Shown piece by piece: positions 35,101 to 45,828 of a DNA stretch of 64,000 nt. The position numbers and the translations under genes were made by a program. The DNA is taken from contig MU266400.1 in NCBI GenBank assembly GCA_021014945.1, positions 1-64,000 on the forward strand. The letters are read 5' to 3'. Source of the DNA: Leucogyrophana mollusca (Eukaryota; Basidiomycota; Agaricomycetes; Boletales). How positions within the stretch are numbered: the first letter of the stretch is position 1; each line of letters opens with the position of its first letter. Under the pieces are notes generated by a model. It did no database searches. It was not told where the DNA came from and saw only the letters and a program-made list of their open reading frames with translations.

Positions 35101-36921
35101 AGGTAAGTCAATCCTATCGCACAACTCGACAAGCGCTCTAACTTCTGTGTATCCCGGAAGCGATCATTCCTGAAGCGCTACATGGGTACGATTTGCTCTA
35201 ATAATTTAGACAGTGGCTGATAGTTCATCAAGGCAACAATCCTCGTCGAAGGCCATGCAGAAGTGCAGCAAATGCTCGCGAAATAGTGCCACCGTGTATA
35301 AACACGGTTGGATGTGCCTCCGTCCCCGATGCTCTGCGTTTTGGTGCCTCCAAACCGGCGAGAGACCTCCGATACAACTAGAATACGATGAGGAGTTTCT
35401 TCGGTTGTTACCAGGAAGATTCGAAACTCTTCCTACACTATGTCCCCCTACCGTTGCTAACCCACCGGACAATGTGACGACCAGCTATGCTTTCAGCAAA
35501 GGATGGCATTGTTCGGGCTGCGGTCGATTATCTAGCAGGTGATACCATCCTGAAGAGACATCAAGCACGCAGCTGATTGATATTGTAGATTTAAATGGGA
35601 GGGCTGGGAATGTGCTGGTTGTGGGGTACGTACATTTTATACTGGAATTTCCAAACTGGATGCTGACCAGGGCCAGCAACATGTCCCGGTCAATGGCCGC
35701 CTCCGTCAACCTAACGAGTTCTGGCATCAGCGTCCATCCTCGACATTCTTGCATTCGCATGTCGGGAAAAAATCTGGTACCATTTCTCGTCCTTTGAGAA
35801 TCCAATACGACTGACATCAGTGTAGGGATCATTTCTCGTCTACCCGAGCCCTTCAATTATGGGAAAGGCTTCACAAACCGCCTTACCTTTATTCTACCGG
35901 ATCGACGGTAAGTCAAGTTAAGCCTTCACTACGATTGTCGGTTGATTCTTCCCGGTGCAGAGGGACAATTCATCTTATCTTAGGGAACCCTGTTGCAAAC
36001 GAGATTGCGGATAGCATCTTCAGGGAATACCAAACTCAGGCTTCCAAGGGCGAGCTGAAACTTCGAAGATACCCTCTCAGAAATGTAAGTTGTGAAGTGT
36101 TGCTGCAGGAGTAGTTGATTTACTTTGCGTCCAGCATAAATGTACGCTATCGACAGATATAATCTTTGTCGCAACCTTACCTTACTTTGTCAGTGCGCGG
36201 ATCGTTGCTCACCAATTATTTCTCTCAAAACAGTACGTCGTTCGCATTGTCAAGTAACGACTATTTGGCTAACTTGAAGATCTTGTGTACAGCTGGCGAA
36301 CCATACCAGGTATAGCGTGCACCCTTCTTGTCAATTTCGACGACGCTCACCTCGATTCAGTATGTTGGCGGAACGGGAAACACAGTATCCTTTGACGAGG
36401 CACCTTCCTGTATTTGTCAGGCCCTCGGGCTGATTCAGGACCGCGCCCGTCTAGCACTTGGTCGCCGCATACCCTTCAACGAGATTCTGAGCGCAGCATA
36501 CATGGAGCGCCAGAAGATGTCCGTAAGTCGTCCGTGTATTTACATGACCTCATGCGCTGAAACCCCACTGGTAGTTCCATAGTGACAGCGAGAAAGGTCT
36601 CGGCCCGACAGTAGCTTCACTCTCGCTGGGTTCTACGGCGTTCATGCACTTCCGCGCTCACGGGGCGACAAAGCAAACACAACATGACCTCACATTAATA
36701 CTTCGCCATGTAAGTGAACACCCTTGCGTCATGCCCAACCTTGACCACTGGCGTTCCACAGGGAGATGTTTTAATCATGGAAGGCGAAGGAGTCCAGAAA
36801 TACTACGAGTAAGCCTACATGTTGCTGCTCGAACGTACATCGCTAACAGTCTTCCAGGCACACTGTGATACCCATGAACTTCCGGATTGCTGCAACTGCG
36901 CGATGCATTAGTTCCATGTGA
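32112..36921 (+). CDS. Large AlkB-family 2-oxoglutarate/Fe(II) dioxygenase
   Basis: Predicted nucleus-type dioxygenase of the AlkB superfamily, which removes alkyl groups oxidatively from DNA, RNA or protein; the substrate is unknown. The catalytic domain is in the last exons: FNEILSAAYMERQKMSFHSD with SEKGLGPTVASLSLGS (Fe ligands His and Asp of HxD), GDVLIMEGEGVQKYYEHTVI (second His), and RIAATAR (2-oxoglutarate arginine). Upstream lie about 550 residues of low-complexity, Lys/Arg-rich sequence (RGRKPAVRGTQVGVRGKKPR) that could bind nucleic acid. Next is a conserved block (PLVLLADDKYVLFP, YIVLGAYWISHAW, YKFAFQWCEEQGHPWW). Paired cysteine motifs follow (QKCSKCSRNSATVYKHGWMC, and GWHCSGCGRLSSRFKWEGWE then CAGCG), likely zinc-binding. 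The start at 32112 and several middle exons are approximate. Confidence 0.8.
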
Positions 36922-38056
36922 TCCCAATCAACTTACTTTTCATTATTCGTAATTCGTATTCGCTTTCTAAAGATTTCGACGTGTGTATTGCTATATGAAA
37001 GATGGGGCCGAGCTGCGCCAGCAGAGACCCCGTCCACCAATCATCTTGATTTGCTAACGGCGGTTCCGCCAGCTTGCATTGGATATCTTTTTGACTTTCG
37101 GAATTGGTCTATGAGGACCGCGATGACTATATGATAGAAACCGACAGGAGCATATTAACACTAGTATCTGGCTGTTTTGCCGAGTTTTTAACGCGAAAAG
37201 CAATAAATATAGAGACCCGTAGGTCTACCACTCCGGGAAAGCGTTGGTATCGGGGACCTTGTCTCCGGATATAGGGCCCAGGGTATCAACGACGTCAACG
37301 TCCTTGAAGTCCTTGTGAAGGACACCGTCTTTTACTTCCTCTGGTGAGCGTCATCGCCTCACCCATGTTGGCACTAGCCATCCTGAGGAATACATGTAGT
37401 TTGGTGTTAGGTTGCGTCGTAAACGCCGCAATGTGGCAAACTCTTGGGGTGGGCATACTAAGAGGACGCCAGTCAAATGAAATGTAGCCGCTTTGGTGGT
37501 TTGAACTCGGGATTGCTCGAGTCCTTTCGGTCGTAGCGGATATGACGTGAAGTTGCTGCTACGCGGATTAGCAGATTGGACAGGATTGGACACTCTGCGA
37601 ACACTGCCAATTCTAGTTCCATCAACGGCCAACAAGGTGTCCACAATATTTTCGCAGCCATCATATCTAGCCTCAAGAGCTGCAGACAGGACCATGGAAG
37701 TGTTTCACCCTTTGTTTTACCCCGAGAAATTCAGTCAAGCGGTTCGTGGGCAAGAGCAATTGACGAAATGATTAGTGTTGAATGCTTGAGAAGATTTCGT
37801 ACCAAGTCTATATCGATACCCTCGACGCCATAACCAAAGGTCCTACTGCTAGAGCCCTCTCCAGCACAATATTGTCCCCAAAGGTCATCCACCTACAAGG
37901 CTCGTGTTCACCATATAATAGGTGGCTGCGGTATACTGAATTGTTGTTTGCCTTTGTGTGATCCCAAAGCCTTTGCCAAACAAAGCCACACAAATTTCCG
38001 CGTCTTCCCAAAAAGGGAATGAGTACCTACTAACCTTCCAATGCCAGTCTTGATGC
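36922..38056. other. Gene-poor region left of the U6 gene
   Basis: About 1.1 kb with only short overlapping open frames (for example 37351-37695 minus, 37547-37771 plus), none recognisable. It contains one copy of a 48-bp sequence that is also the 3' tail of the U6 gene. No other RNA gene was recognised. Confidence 0.5.
37196..37243 (-). repeat. Tail-only copy of the U6 3' extension (48 bp)
   Basis: Matches 38058-38105 with a single substitution. Read on the minus strand it starts CGCTTTCCCGG and contains the perfect hairpin AGACC-TACG-GGTCT, then an AT-rich end. The sequence before it (minus strand) does not resemble U6, so this is a copy of the tail without the U6 body. Confidence 0.85.
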
Positions 38057-38126
38057 AAAAAGCAATAAATATTGAGACCCGTAGGTCTACCACTCCGGGA
38101 AAGCGTGTCATCCTTGTGCAGGGGCC

Positions 38127-38157
<31 letters not shown>

Positions 38158-38180
38158 TCGTATGTCGCCCCGAAGGGGAC
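38057..38180 (-). ncRNA. U6: U6 spliceosomal snRNA with atypical 3' tail
   Basis: Catalytic-core RNA of the spliceosome, normally made by RNA polymerase III. Read on the minus strand from 38180 it has the 5' stem-loop GTCCCC-TTCG-GGG and the invariant body: AAAATTGGAACGATACAGAG carrying the ACAGAG box, then AAGATTAGCATGGCCCCTGC (AGC triad and internal stem-loop), then ACAAGGATGACACGC, ending at 38106. The usual short 3' stretch is replaced by a segment containing a C(UACG)G-closed hairpin and a short AT-rich palindrome before a T5 run at 38061-38057, a plausible polymerase III terminator. The predicted transcript is about 124 nt instead of roughly 100-107. The true 3' end is not certain. Confidence 0.93.
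38058..38105 (-). repeat. U6 3' extension, second copy of the 48-bp repeat
   Basis: Corresponds to the sequence between the conserved U6 body and the T run. It is 47 of 48 identical to 37196-37243 and on the same strand. The repeat begins exactly where U6 conservation ends (the CGC of GACACGC), which suggests a joint or a mobile junction rather than chance. Confidence 0.85.
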
Positions 38181-38629
38181 ATTGTTGAAGGGGAAATTGC
38201 TCAGAATGCGAGGAGAGCTTTGTTTTTCAGCTCAGAAGCGGGTGAGGAGGAGCACATCTAAACTGGAAGTGATCGACCGGAAATGGATAATGCCCTGTCA
38301 GACTGTGCTCGTCACATCGGCATGTTTGTTTGGCTCATTCCCACGGCGGCATCCTTTGGGTACGCACAGCTACAATTATGAGGGATGAGTGACCTTGTTA
38401 GACAAGGTAATATATACAGTTCTTGGTTCCGTCCAGGCTCATGTCATTGCCGGGTGTTGATTCAGAAATTGACCAAGATCTTATGCAAACCTCACTGCAA
38501 CAGGGGTAGACGCAGCCAGTAATGCCAAACGGATAGATAAAGCCTTATATACAGGGGCAAGGCCCGTGTCGTACGATACCCAGGATGTCAAAGGCGAGGT
38601 GATGCCATGTGCTCCAAGTATCAAGGGGA
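38181..38629. other. Spacer between U6 and the alpha-galactosidase 3' end
   Basis: Holds the upstream promoter region of the U6 gene (minus strand) and the 3' UTR of the alpha-galactosidase gene. I could not identify a clear TATA box at the expected distance upstream of U6. Confidence 0.45.
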
Positions 38630-40568
38630 CTAGCCGTTATATGGGGTCACCAAGAACGCCGCAGTGTCGTGTGCAGCAACACTAACGGAGAAGCTCCCCG
38701 TGAACGGACCCCCGGCCACTGGGGCACCTATCCACATATCACACAACATGTACGTCCCGTCTCCGAGGCCGGGCAGATTCGCAAAATCAAAGACCTTGGT
38801 GTCGGCCACATCCGAAAGGTTGATGATGAAGACATGAGTTCCTTTCGAGGATTCACCAGTATAGTACTCGGGAGGTGTCGTAGCTGGTGATGTGGGCGTC
38901 GTGTTGAATGGTTTGGCGGGTGCGCCGACGAGAGGGTCTTGGTGGAACGCAATGAGTTCGGCGTTGGTGATAATGGCGAGTTGGGCTGCCGACAACTTGC
39001 TGAGCTACATTTCCAAAAGTGGGTTAGATCTTGGAACGGGTTCGGAGCGATGACATACGTCTGTGCCCAGTAGTATGGGGCTCTTCAAGAAAGCCCAAAC
39101 AGCAAAGTGAGTGCGTTCCTCTTCGATTGTGAGATTACCGTTCCCAATCTCCATCATATCCATATCGTTATGTGCATAGAATGTGACAGCGTCGAGGATT
39201 CCGACATTGATATTGATAATTGAAGTGATATATGCCCACGAAGCGCTATAAAACCAGTGAACACAGCGACATCACACCGCATGTCCCGACTTACTTTGCG
39301 TCACCAGAAATGCGCCACGAATGACCCTGGAATTGGTTGAGCGGCGCTGGAGAGGGAGATGACAATGGGGGAGCAACTTACGACTCGTGCACCCCACCCC
39401 CAAACGTTGGCACGTCCCCAGATGCACAGACTGAATTGGACTGGGCGCGACTGGGCCGCGAGAGCACCTCTAGATGACCAGCTCAGCGAATAGCCTCACT
39501 CTGAGGTATAAGTTACATACGTCATCCGGCGGTATCGAATAGCAGAATTCGAGTTACTGCACCATCAAGCTTAACACGATAGCACGAGGATAATGAGGAC
39601 TGCACGCACTACCAGTCGCCGTCTGGCGGGGTCTAATCAAATTGTCAGCATACTACATACTGAAGCTCTCGGGTTGGAATGATGGTCTTACGGCGCTATC
39701 AGTCCAATTACTAGGAACATGGCAATTATCTGAGGACCGGGCAAGCAAACGCTCGAAGGTCGTATCGCGGAGAATTATCACCGTATTTCAAATCTGCAGA
39801 TGTTGGGGAGATGTGTATTAGGCGGAAATCGGGGATGAACCGCCAAGTGTCTCACAGTCAATGCCCCAGTCATTAAAAGTTGCCGCATCAATGCTTTCGT
39901 AGCCCAGCGACCCGGGGTACCCAGCGCAAGTGTTGGTCCCGGCATCACTGTAGGTACGATTAATACTAATCCTCACGTTCATATCAGGAGGTGGTCGAAC
40001 CTATATATCCCGATTTGAAGACCAAGATCATGGACCTGGGCTGCGACAGAGTCAATACCGTTCGCAAATTTAGTGCTGTCTGGGACGATGCGCTGGGTCG
40101 TGTTGTCGCGATCCTTCTCGGACCAGCAGTCCTGCGGAAGTGAAAACGTCAGCAAGGTATGGCATAGAAAATATCCTACTTCACGGACATCGATGTTGAT
40201 ATACTGGTACCCAGCCTGTTTCAAACCCAGAGAAATAAACTGATTGGCCGCAGCAATGACGAGCGATTCCGAGATAGCTACGAAATTTTATCAGAAATAA
40301 GAAACCAAAGAATGAGTGGCGGAGGTATTTACAACAACCATACGCGTTCCAGGTGTTCCAACTGTGGTTTGTGAATTGTCAGGAGAGCATAGCATGAGCA
40401 TTTCAACATGCGATCATACCCAAGCGCAGGAGTCTTTCCTGTCAACTTCGAAGGACCTGTTGTGGGCGCACTAACCTCCACAGTAGCTGGCGAAGACGGT
40501 GGTGCCGTGGTCGAAAGTGATGCAACAATCGAAGTCGAAAGAGTCAGTGCAACGAGGAATTTCAGCAT
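38630..40568 (-). CDS. GH27 alpha-galactosidase, secreted
   Basis: Hydrolyses terminal alpha-galactosyl residues of hemicellulose and galacto-oligosaccharides. The start at 40568 gives [19 protein letters not shown], a clear signal peptide; an in-frame ATG at 40616 is possible. Exons then give TPALGYD plus [65 protein letters not shown], then [14 protein letters not shown] and YLKYDNC with the Asp nucleophile. After that come [36 protein letters not shown] (acid/base region), [37 protein letters not shown] and a C-terminal beta domain ending VTPYNG. The nucleophile segment is encoded by a 12-nt exon (39793-39782), and the Asp codon itself is split by the 52-bp intron 39781-39730. All catalytic residues are present once spliced this way. 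Confidence 0.93.
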
Positions 40569-41224
40569 GGGCCGAGAGGTCTGGTGGTACAGTGGCAGAG
40601 AGACAAGGCGATTCATAACGAGAGTCTAGGTTCCTGTACACTTTAATAGCATCCAGAAAAAGCTTGGTATGAAGAGTCCTGCTTGTACAGCCAACTTTGG
40701 GGCAGGGGGCGTTAGTGCTACGTCACGAGGAAGCGTGTTCATTCTAAATCCTGTGAATGGTTAGAGCGTTTGGACGGAAACTCCATCATGGTGATGGGGG
40801 TACAGATGTAACTGGGGGAGGCTCACTGGATGGCGAAACAAGGCGATCAATATTAATGCTAAGTAACAAGTACCATGAACACGAGAGGATGCAAGTGAGT
40901 AGCGTCAAAAGTAACTGCCACTTGAATGGGCCCTCGTTAGCCTTCGTTGCAGCATAACCTGCCACTCCTTCCTGGTTCAAGCCAAGCCAGGGTCCAACGT
41001 GAGTTGCAGTCTTAGTTTGCAGGGTAAGATAATCTTGTGATAGTGTAAGCTCGTTACCACCTTGGCCACCACGAACGGGCGGAGTAATGTAGCCAGGCTG
41101 GTAGGTCTCCAATTCATTGGATGAAGAAATGTTTGGCAGTTTAAGCGTGAGCTGCACTGCCACCTGTAATGGGTCCACGACGTACACAGCCACATGTGTG
41201 GGGTAGGCTTGGACATTGGCATCG
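40569..41224. other. Divergent spacer with an uncertain antisense open frame
   Basis: Lies between the alpha-galactosidase start (minus) and the next plus-strand gene. A minus-strand frame from about 41310 to 40786 (174 codons) overlaps the first exon of the plus gene. Its composition looks protein-like (YPTHVAVYVVDPLQVAVQLT) and it has one hydrophobic segment (LLLTLLTCILSCSWYLLL), but I recognise no family. I do not call it as a gene. Confidence 0.4.
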
Positions 41225-42759
41225 ATGGCGTCTGACGCATCCTCCGCCCAAAAATCGCCACAGAATAATTCTATAGGCCTCGTTCCTCGTCTCGTACGTT
41301 CATTCAGCAAGGGTCATTCCACAACAGAATCGTCCACGTCGACCGCAACCGCCGATGTGAAACCCGCAGCCTCGTCCTCCCAGATTCCGAGGCAGAAACT
41401 GTCCGCAGTTGACAGGTTTCTAAAGTACGCTCGGAAGGAGAAGAAACTCGATTTCCCCCCTTCTTCGTGGTTCGTCGGGGAGGGGAAAGCCAATGGCGAC
41501 GCGGTCGACCCCGTGGCTGAACCCCTGCCGCCTACTCCTCAGATTGACGAAGAGAAGGAAGCAGAGGTAGCGTCGAGTATTATCCCAGACACTGCTGAAG
41601 ACGCAGAGGACGTACCCGAAGAAGCGCCCGAGCCCGATACACTCGCCCGCAAGATCCAAGCCATGATCTCCTCCTTACCATCCTCCCTATCTGCCACATC
41701 CTCCAGGTTCCGCTCCGCCCCCGCATCTCCCCCCGCCATCGACACCGATGGCCCGCCTCCAACGCCTCCCCCCGGGTCGTCGACATTCGCGGACTCGAAG
41801 CTCGTGGCGTTCTTGACATCGTCGGCCATCATGAACGGGTCCATCGAGCGGGGTCGCCAGTCGGTTTGGTCGGTCCTCGACCGCCTTCGTAGACCGCAGG
41901 AAGAGGGGAAGGAGGCGGGGGGAAATGTAGGTGTAGACCCTGATGACGACGATTCGTCCGTCATGATGTATGCCCCACTCGAGCCAACGGAGGGCTCAGA
42001 AGTCGAAATCGCATTGTCCGAGATCGTGTCGGTCAATGGAGATGGGGAGGAAGTACGTACGCCACAACGGTTCCCTCTTCAGCTTGACGGCCCCGCCATA
42101 ATATCAGAAGGCGATCCCAGGTGGAAGGGAAAGCAAAAAGCAGACGAAGCGGGCAGTAGTCGCGTGGATGATGGTGCCGGGGAGCCCAGTCCCCAAGAAG
42201 CACACACGGGACCCAAACCTCACCGCGTCTGGCTGCCATCGCTGACCAACATATCTGTCCAAGCGACCTGGTGGGGTTTCAGAATGCAAGTGGCCTTCCA
42301 CTCTCGCTCGATACTCGCCTAACACCATAAAATGATACCCAGATACCTCCCCCCTCCCGTACTCGACGTGCTCAACAACAAAAGACTCGAAGCGACGAAG
42401 CGCGCAGCGATGATCACGACGGCGCTCAAGTGGCTCCTCGACCACCTCCCCATCAAGCTCGTTCCTCCGCAGTTCCGCCCTGCGATGACGATCCTACGGC
42501 GACTTGTCCCATACCTCGGGTACATTGGCGGTTTCGTCGCGTGGAGCTGGTCAGCCATTAAGACGTTTGATAAAGGTGCGTACATCACTGCGGAATAGCC
42601 ATCTGTGGCTCGGGCTGATCGCGTTTCTACGTAGGCAACGGTGTGATCCTGACGGCTACATGGCTGCTTCCTATTGCTTTGATCCCGGGATCGTGGGAGG
42701 TGGATGATCTGCCCAGGACGGACCCCCAGACTCAGGCTCAGTCTTCGTCTTCGAAGTGA
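41225..42759 (+). CDS. Conserved-looking protein of unknown function with C-terminal membrane hairpin
   Basis: Family not recognised. Three exons (41225-42285, 42343-42575, 42635-42759) give about 472 residues. The first 350 residues are disordered, Ser/Pro/Asp-rich, with a short helical block near the start (SAVDRFLKYARKEKKLDFPP). The C-terminal part is compact and better ordered: RIYLPPPVLDVLNNKRLEAT, TALKWLLDHLPIKLVPPQFR, then two likely membrane segments, LVPYLGYIGGFVAWSWSAI and GVILTATWLLPIALIPG, with a short polar tail. The first intron (42286-42342) begins GCAAGT and ends CAG, a GC-AG intron with a CTAAC branch site; a GT donor does not keep the frame. The topology suggests a tail-anchored membrane protein. 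Start codon is provisional. Confidence 0.72.
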
Positions 42760-43182
42760 CAATCGAGCCCACGCTTCACGGAAAGACGATTGATTCTTCT
42801 ACTGTACATATTTTATTTAAACGACATGCTTACACGACTTGTATCGATAGTCACGGAACACTGCTGTTGTACCTGGCACTCACACGGATTCTGGTATTGC
42901 ACTGTAGATAGTTGGCTATGTATGTGGACTTTCGGGCTTCTGCTATGCATGTATGCGCTGGTATTCGTTGGCTCTCGGCATCGATACCTGTGGAGACTGG
43001 TAGTGTCCATGTTGACGGAATGATTCACGAAACGCCACCAGTGAGAACTCTTCAAATCCCAATTGTTAACCGTAATATGCCCTCGGGTTCTCTATAAGTC
43101 TAACCCAGGTATGTAAGGTATACTCTATGTCCAAAATATCCATCTAAGCAAACTCGCGATAGCAGCACCTAACCTGGGACCC
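42760..43182. other. Convergent 3' spacer
   Basis: Tail-to-tail region between the membrane-hairpin gene (plus) and the delta-12 desaturase (minus). Short open frames only; it should hold both 3' UTRs. Confidence 0.5.
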
Positions 43183-45056
43183 CTATGAGGCGACTTGCGG
43201 GCGACGCACAGCCCGGCCCTGCTTGTCCTTGTAGAACAATATTTCGCCTGCACGCACGCCCGTCAGCCCGAGCATCGCGAGGAAGTTGGATCTCAAACTC
43301 ACCCTCGTCTTCCACGAATTTACATCTGCTGTAGTTGTCCCACAGCGCCTTGAATACCGGCTTGTCGCACGAGACGTAGTACGGACCCAGGAACGCCTTC
43401 AGGTGCTGCGTCGCCTCGCGTCCGTGATCTGCACAGGGGGCGTAGCACTGTCAGTACGGGGCGCGATAGATTCCGCGGGTGGAAGTTAGACGTACAAAAC
43501 GGCATCTTGGGAAAGAAGTGGTGCACGACGTGGTAGTGCGATATGTCGTGCAGGAAGAAGCGCCCTTGCCACCCGAGGAAGGGCCGGTCGACGGTCGACG
43601 CAGCGCCTCTGACGAAGTTCCACTCCTTGCCGCGGTAGTGGGGCACCTCCGGGTCGGTGTGGTGCAGGTACGTGACGAGGACGACTGTACACATATTTGG
43701 ATCGTGAGTGAGAACATTACTAGCACCAGCGTGGAGGCGAGGGGAGACAACGTACGCCAGTGGTTGGAGGCTACCCAGGGGACGACGTAGTACATGACGA
43801 CGTTGACGCTCCCGAAGGTCGAGCCGGCCCAGCGGAGCGCCATGATCGTCGCGAGCATGCCGATGTCGGACATGATGACGGCGTTTCGCTGACCCTTGGT
43901 GAAGATAACGGAGTTCGCTAGGGAGGTGGTTAGGCGGTTAGACGAAGCTTGCGTGGAGTGGGGGATACACACGAGAAAAGTGATTAGTGAACTTCGGGTA
44001 TGATGCCTGTCCAGATATATTAAATACTAGACGGTGTCAGAATGCTGAACCAAATCTCCACGATAGATACTGGAGGTGCTCACGTAGGTATAGAGGGAAC
44101 GATATCGCTTGGCGTATTATCAGTACGAATAAAGTGTAGATGGCCGTGTCGCCGAAGTAATGCTCGAAATCGATGGAGTGTTTGGCCTCCTTTGGGATGC
44201 CTAGGTCATTCCTGGTGGCGGGAATGTACACCTCGTCCTTCTCCATCGATGCGTGGTGCAGATGATGCTGTGGAGACATCACAAGGATTATATTGCCGTC
44301 AAAACGCGAGCTTAGCGAGAGGTACGTACACTGTGATGTGAAATCTTCCAGCTGTAGTAAGGAGTGAGGAGAAAGGAGTGGAGAATCTGTAGCAGGGTAG
44401 TCAAGCGGTGTACACTGAAAGCGAACATGCGACCTACGAATCCGACGGTATCGTTGACACGTTTGTATGGAGAAAAGGCGCCATGGCCACACTATTGGAG
44501 TGAGGTTATAATCGCGACTAGCTCGAGACTCGATACAAACCTACCTCGTGTCCAAGGATCCAGGCACCCTAAAGGGAACTGAGGATTCAAGTAGGAGTGC
44601 ATGAAGGATAATAGACGCACAGTAAATATCAGTCCCTGAAACCACCAACTGCAAGAAACGCTCAGCATCCACGCACAACAAAGAGACATGGGACCTACTA
44701 CGCGGCCCACAGTCCCCAGCGGGCAAGCTCGGCTCCGGCGACACTAAGTGTCACCTGCGCGCTCGAAGATTGCAGATACGCGTCCGCAAAGGCAGTGAAC
44801 TTGACGAGACCGGCGGCCATGAGCACGTCCCTGGAAACATATGCGAGACTACGCATAGTGTCCCGCTCAAAGTACTGAGCAGGAATGGAGGCGCGGATTT
44901 CCTTCAAAGACCTGTACAACGCTGAGCAACGGACTACCGATTATGTCCAGAGACCACGATTCCGTACCATGGCATTGGGGTATAAACGGGGACATCGTCC
45001 TCCTTCTCTGAAAGCGTTGTCGTGCGCGGACTGGGTGAGACGGAAGCCCGCAACAT
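43183..45056 (-). CDS. FAD2: Delta-12 fatty acid desaturase
   Basis: ER membrane di-iron enzyme converting oleate to linoleate. The start at 45056 gives [20 protein letters not shown], then [16 protein letters not shown] donor joins this to [20 protein letters not shown] with [13 protein letters not shown], the usual family N-terminus. All three histidine boxes are present: [37 protein letters not shown], and [18 protein letters not shown]. Membrane stretches include [20 protein letters not shown] and [20 protein letters not shown]. The last exon ends [20 protein letters not shown] plus Ser, stop 43183-43185. About nine short exons. A fatty-acid desaturase regulator of the Mga2 type is in this same window, but any control of this gene by it is only inferred. 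Confidence 0.94.
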
Positions 45057-45752
45057 GAGTACTTACTGAGGTAGGGAGTAAAGAAGAGAGAAAAAACCGA
45101 CAAGCGATAGCCCGGCAAGCTCTAAGTATTCCGTCAAGTCTTATTCCGGCGGGCCTGGTTTTCGGCATTGCCAACTTTTTTTTTTCGGTGCCACGCCCCC
45201 TGAGAACCCACACGATTTGTTCTGGGATGTCTCACATACACCATTTTTCTCGCTTGTCAGCTGTCCCGTGCAACAGAGGCAGTCGGCTCGTTTTTGCGAA
45301 TCCATCGACACGCGTTAGTTGACGCAGGTGAGCTTGAATCGTCGAAGTGGATGCTGCATCTTGATTCACGAGTTCCCGATAGCTACGGTGGCGATATAGG
45401 CGAACTTATAGGACACTGCGGATCGTGATCGCGAAGACAACGAGAAGAAGTAGGAAAAGGCTTGAGAATTCTCCGCACGAAGGCCGCCACGACAGTGTTT
45501 TAATCATGTGCGAAAGCGCCCGCGTCCGATCGCGATCTTGCCTCGTTGGCAAAGCCTCGAGACGATGGTATTGCTATCAGGATAATATCTCTTTTCAAGA
45601 ATGGGCTGGAAAGAAATACTCTCCATGGTTCCCTCCGTGTTTCTTGCGCTGAGTTTGCACCGCGAGTCTGCGACCAGCGCCTCCAACTCCGCCACGTCTA
45701 CGTTCGCATTAAGATGTCCGGATTAGGAAGGTGTACGGTAGCCCAAAGTCTG

Positions 45753-45760
45753 TGACGTCA
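45753..45760. promoter_or_regulatory. Perfect CRE (TGACGTCA) upstream of BLI-3
   Basis: The palindromic bZIP/ATF-CREB site TGACGTCA lies about 140 bp upstream of the BLI-3 start codon. A second near-match, AGACGTCA, lies at 45805-45812. bZIP factors of the Atf1 type commonly use this site in fungal stress and light responses; regulation here is inferred from the sequence alone. Confidence 0.6.
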
Positions 45761-45828
45761 CGCGTTCAGTGTGCGGCTCGTCATGGATCCAGGATCGACA
45801 CAAAAGACGTCAGTGCCCCCCAAGCCAG

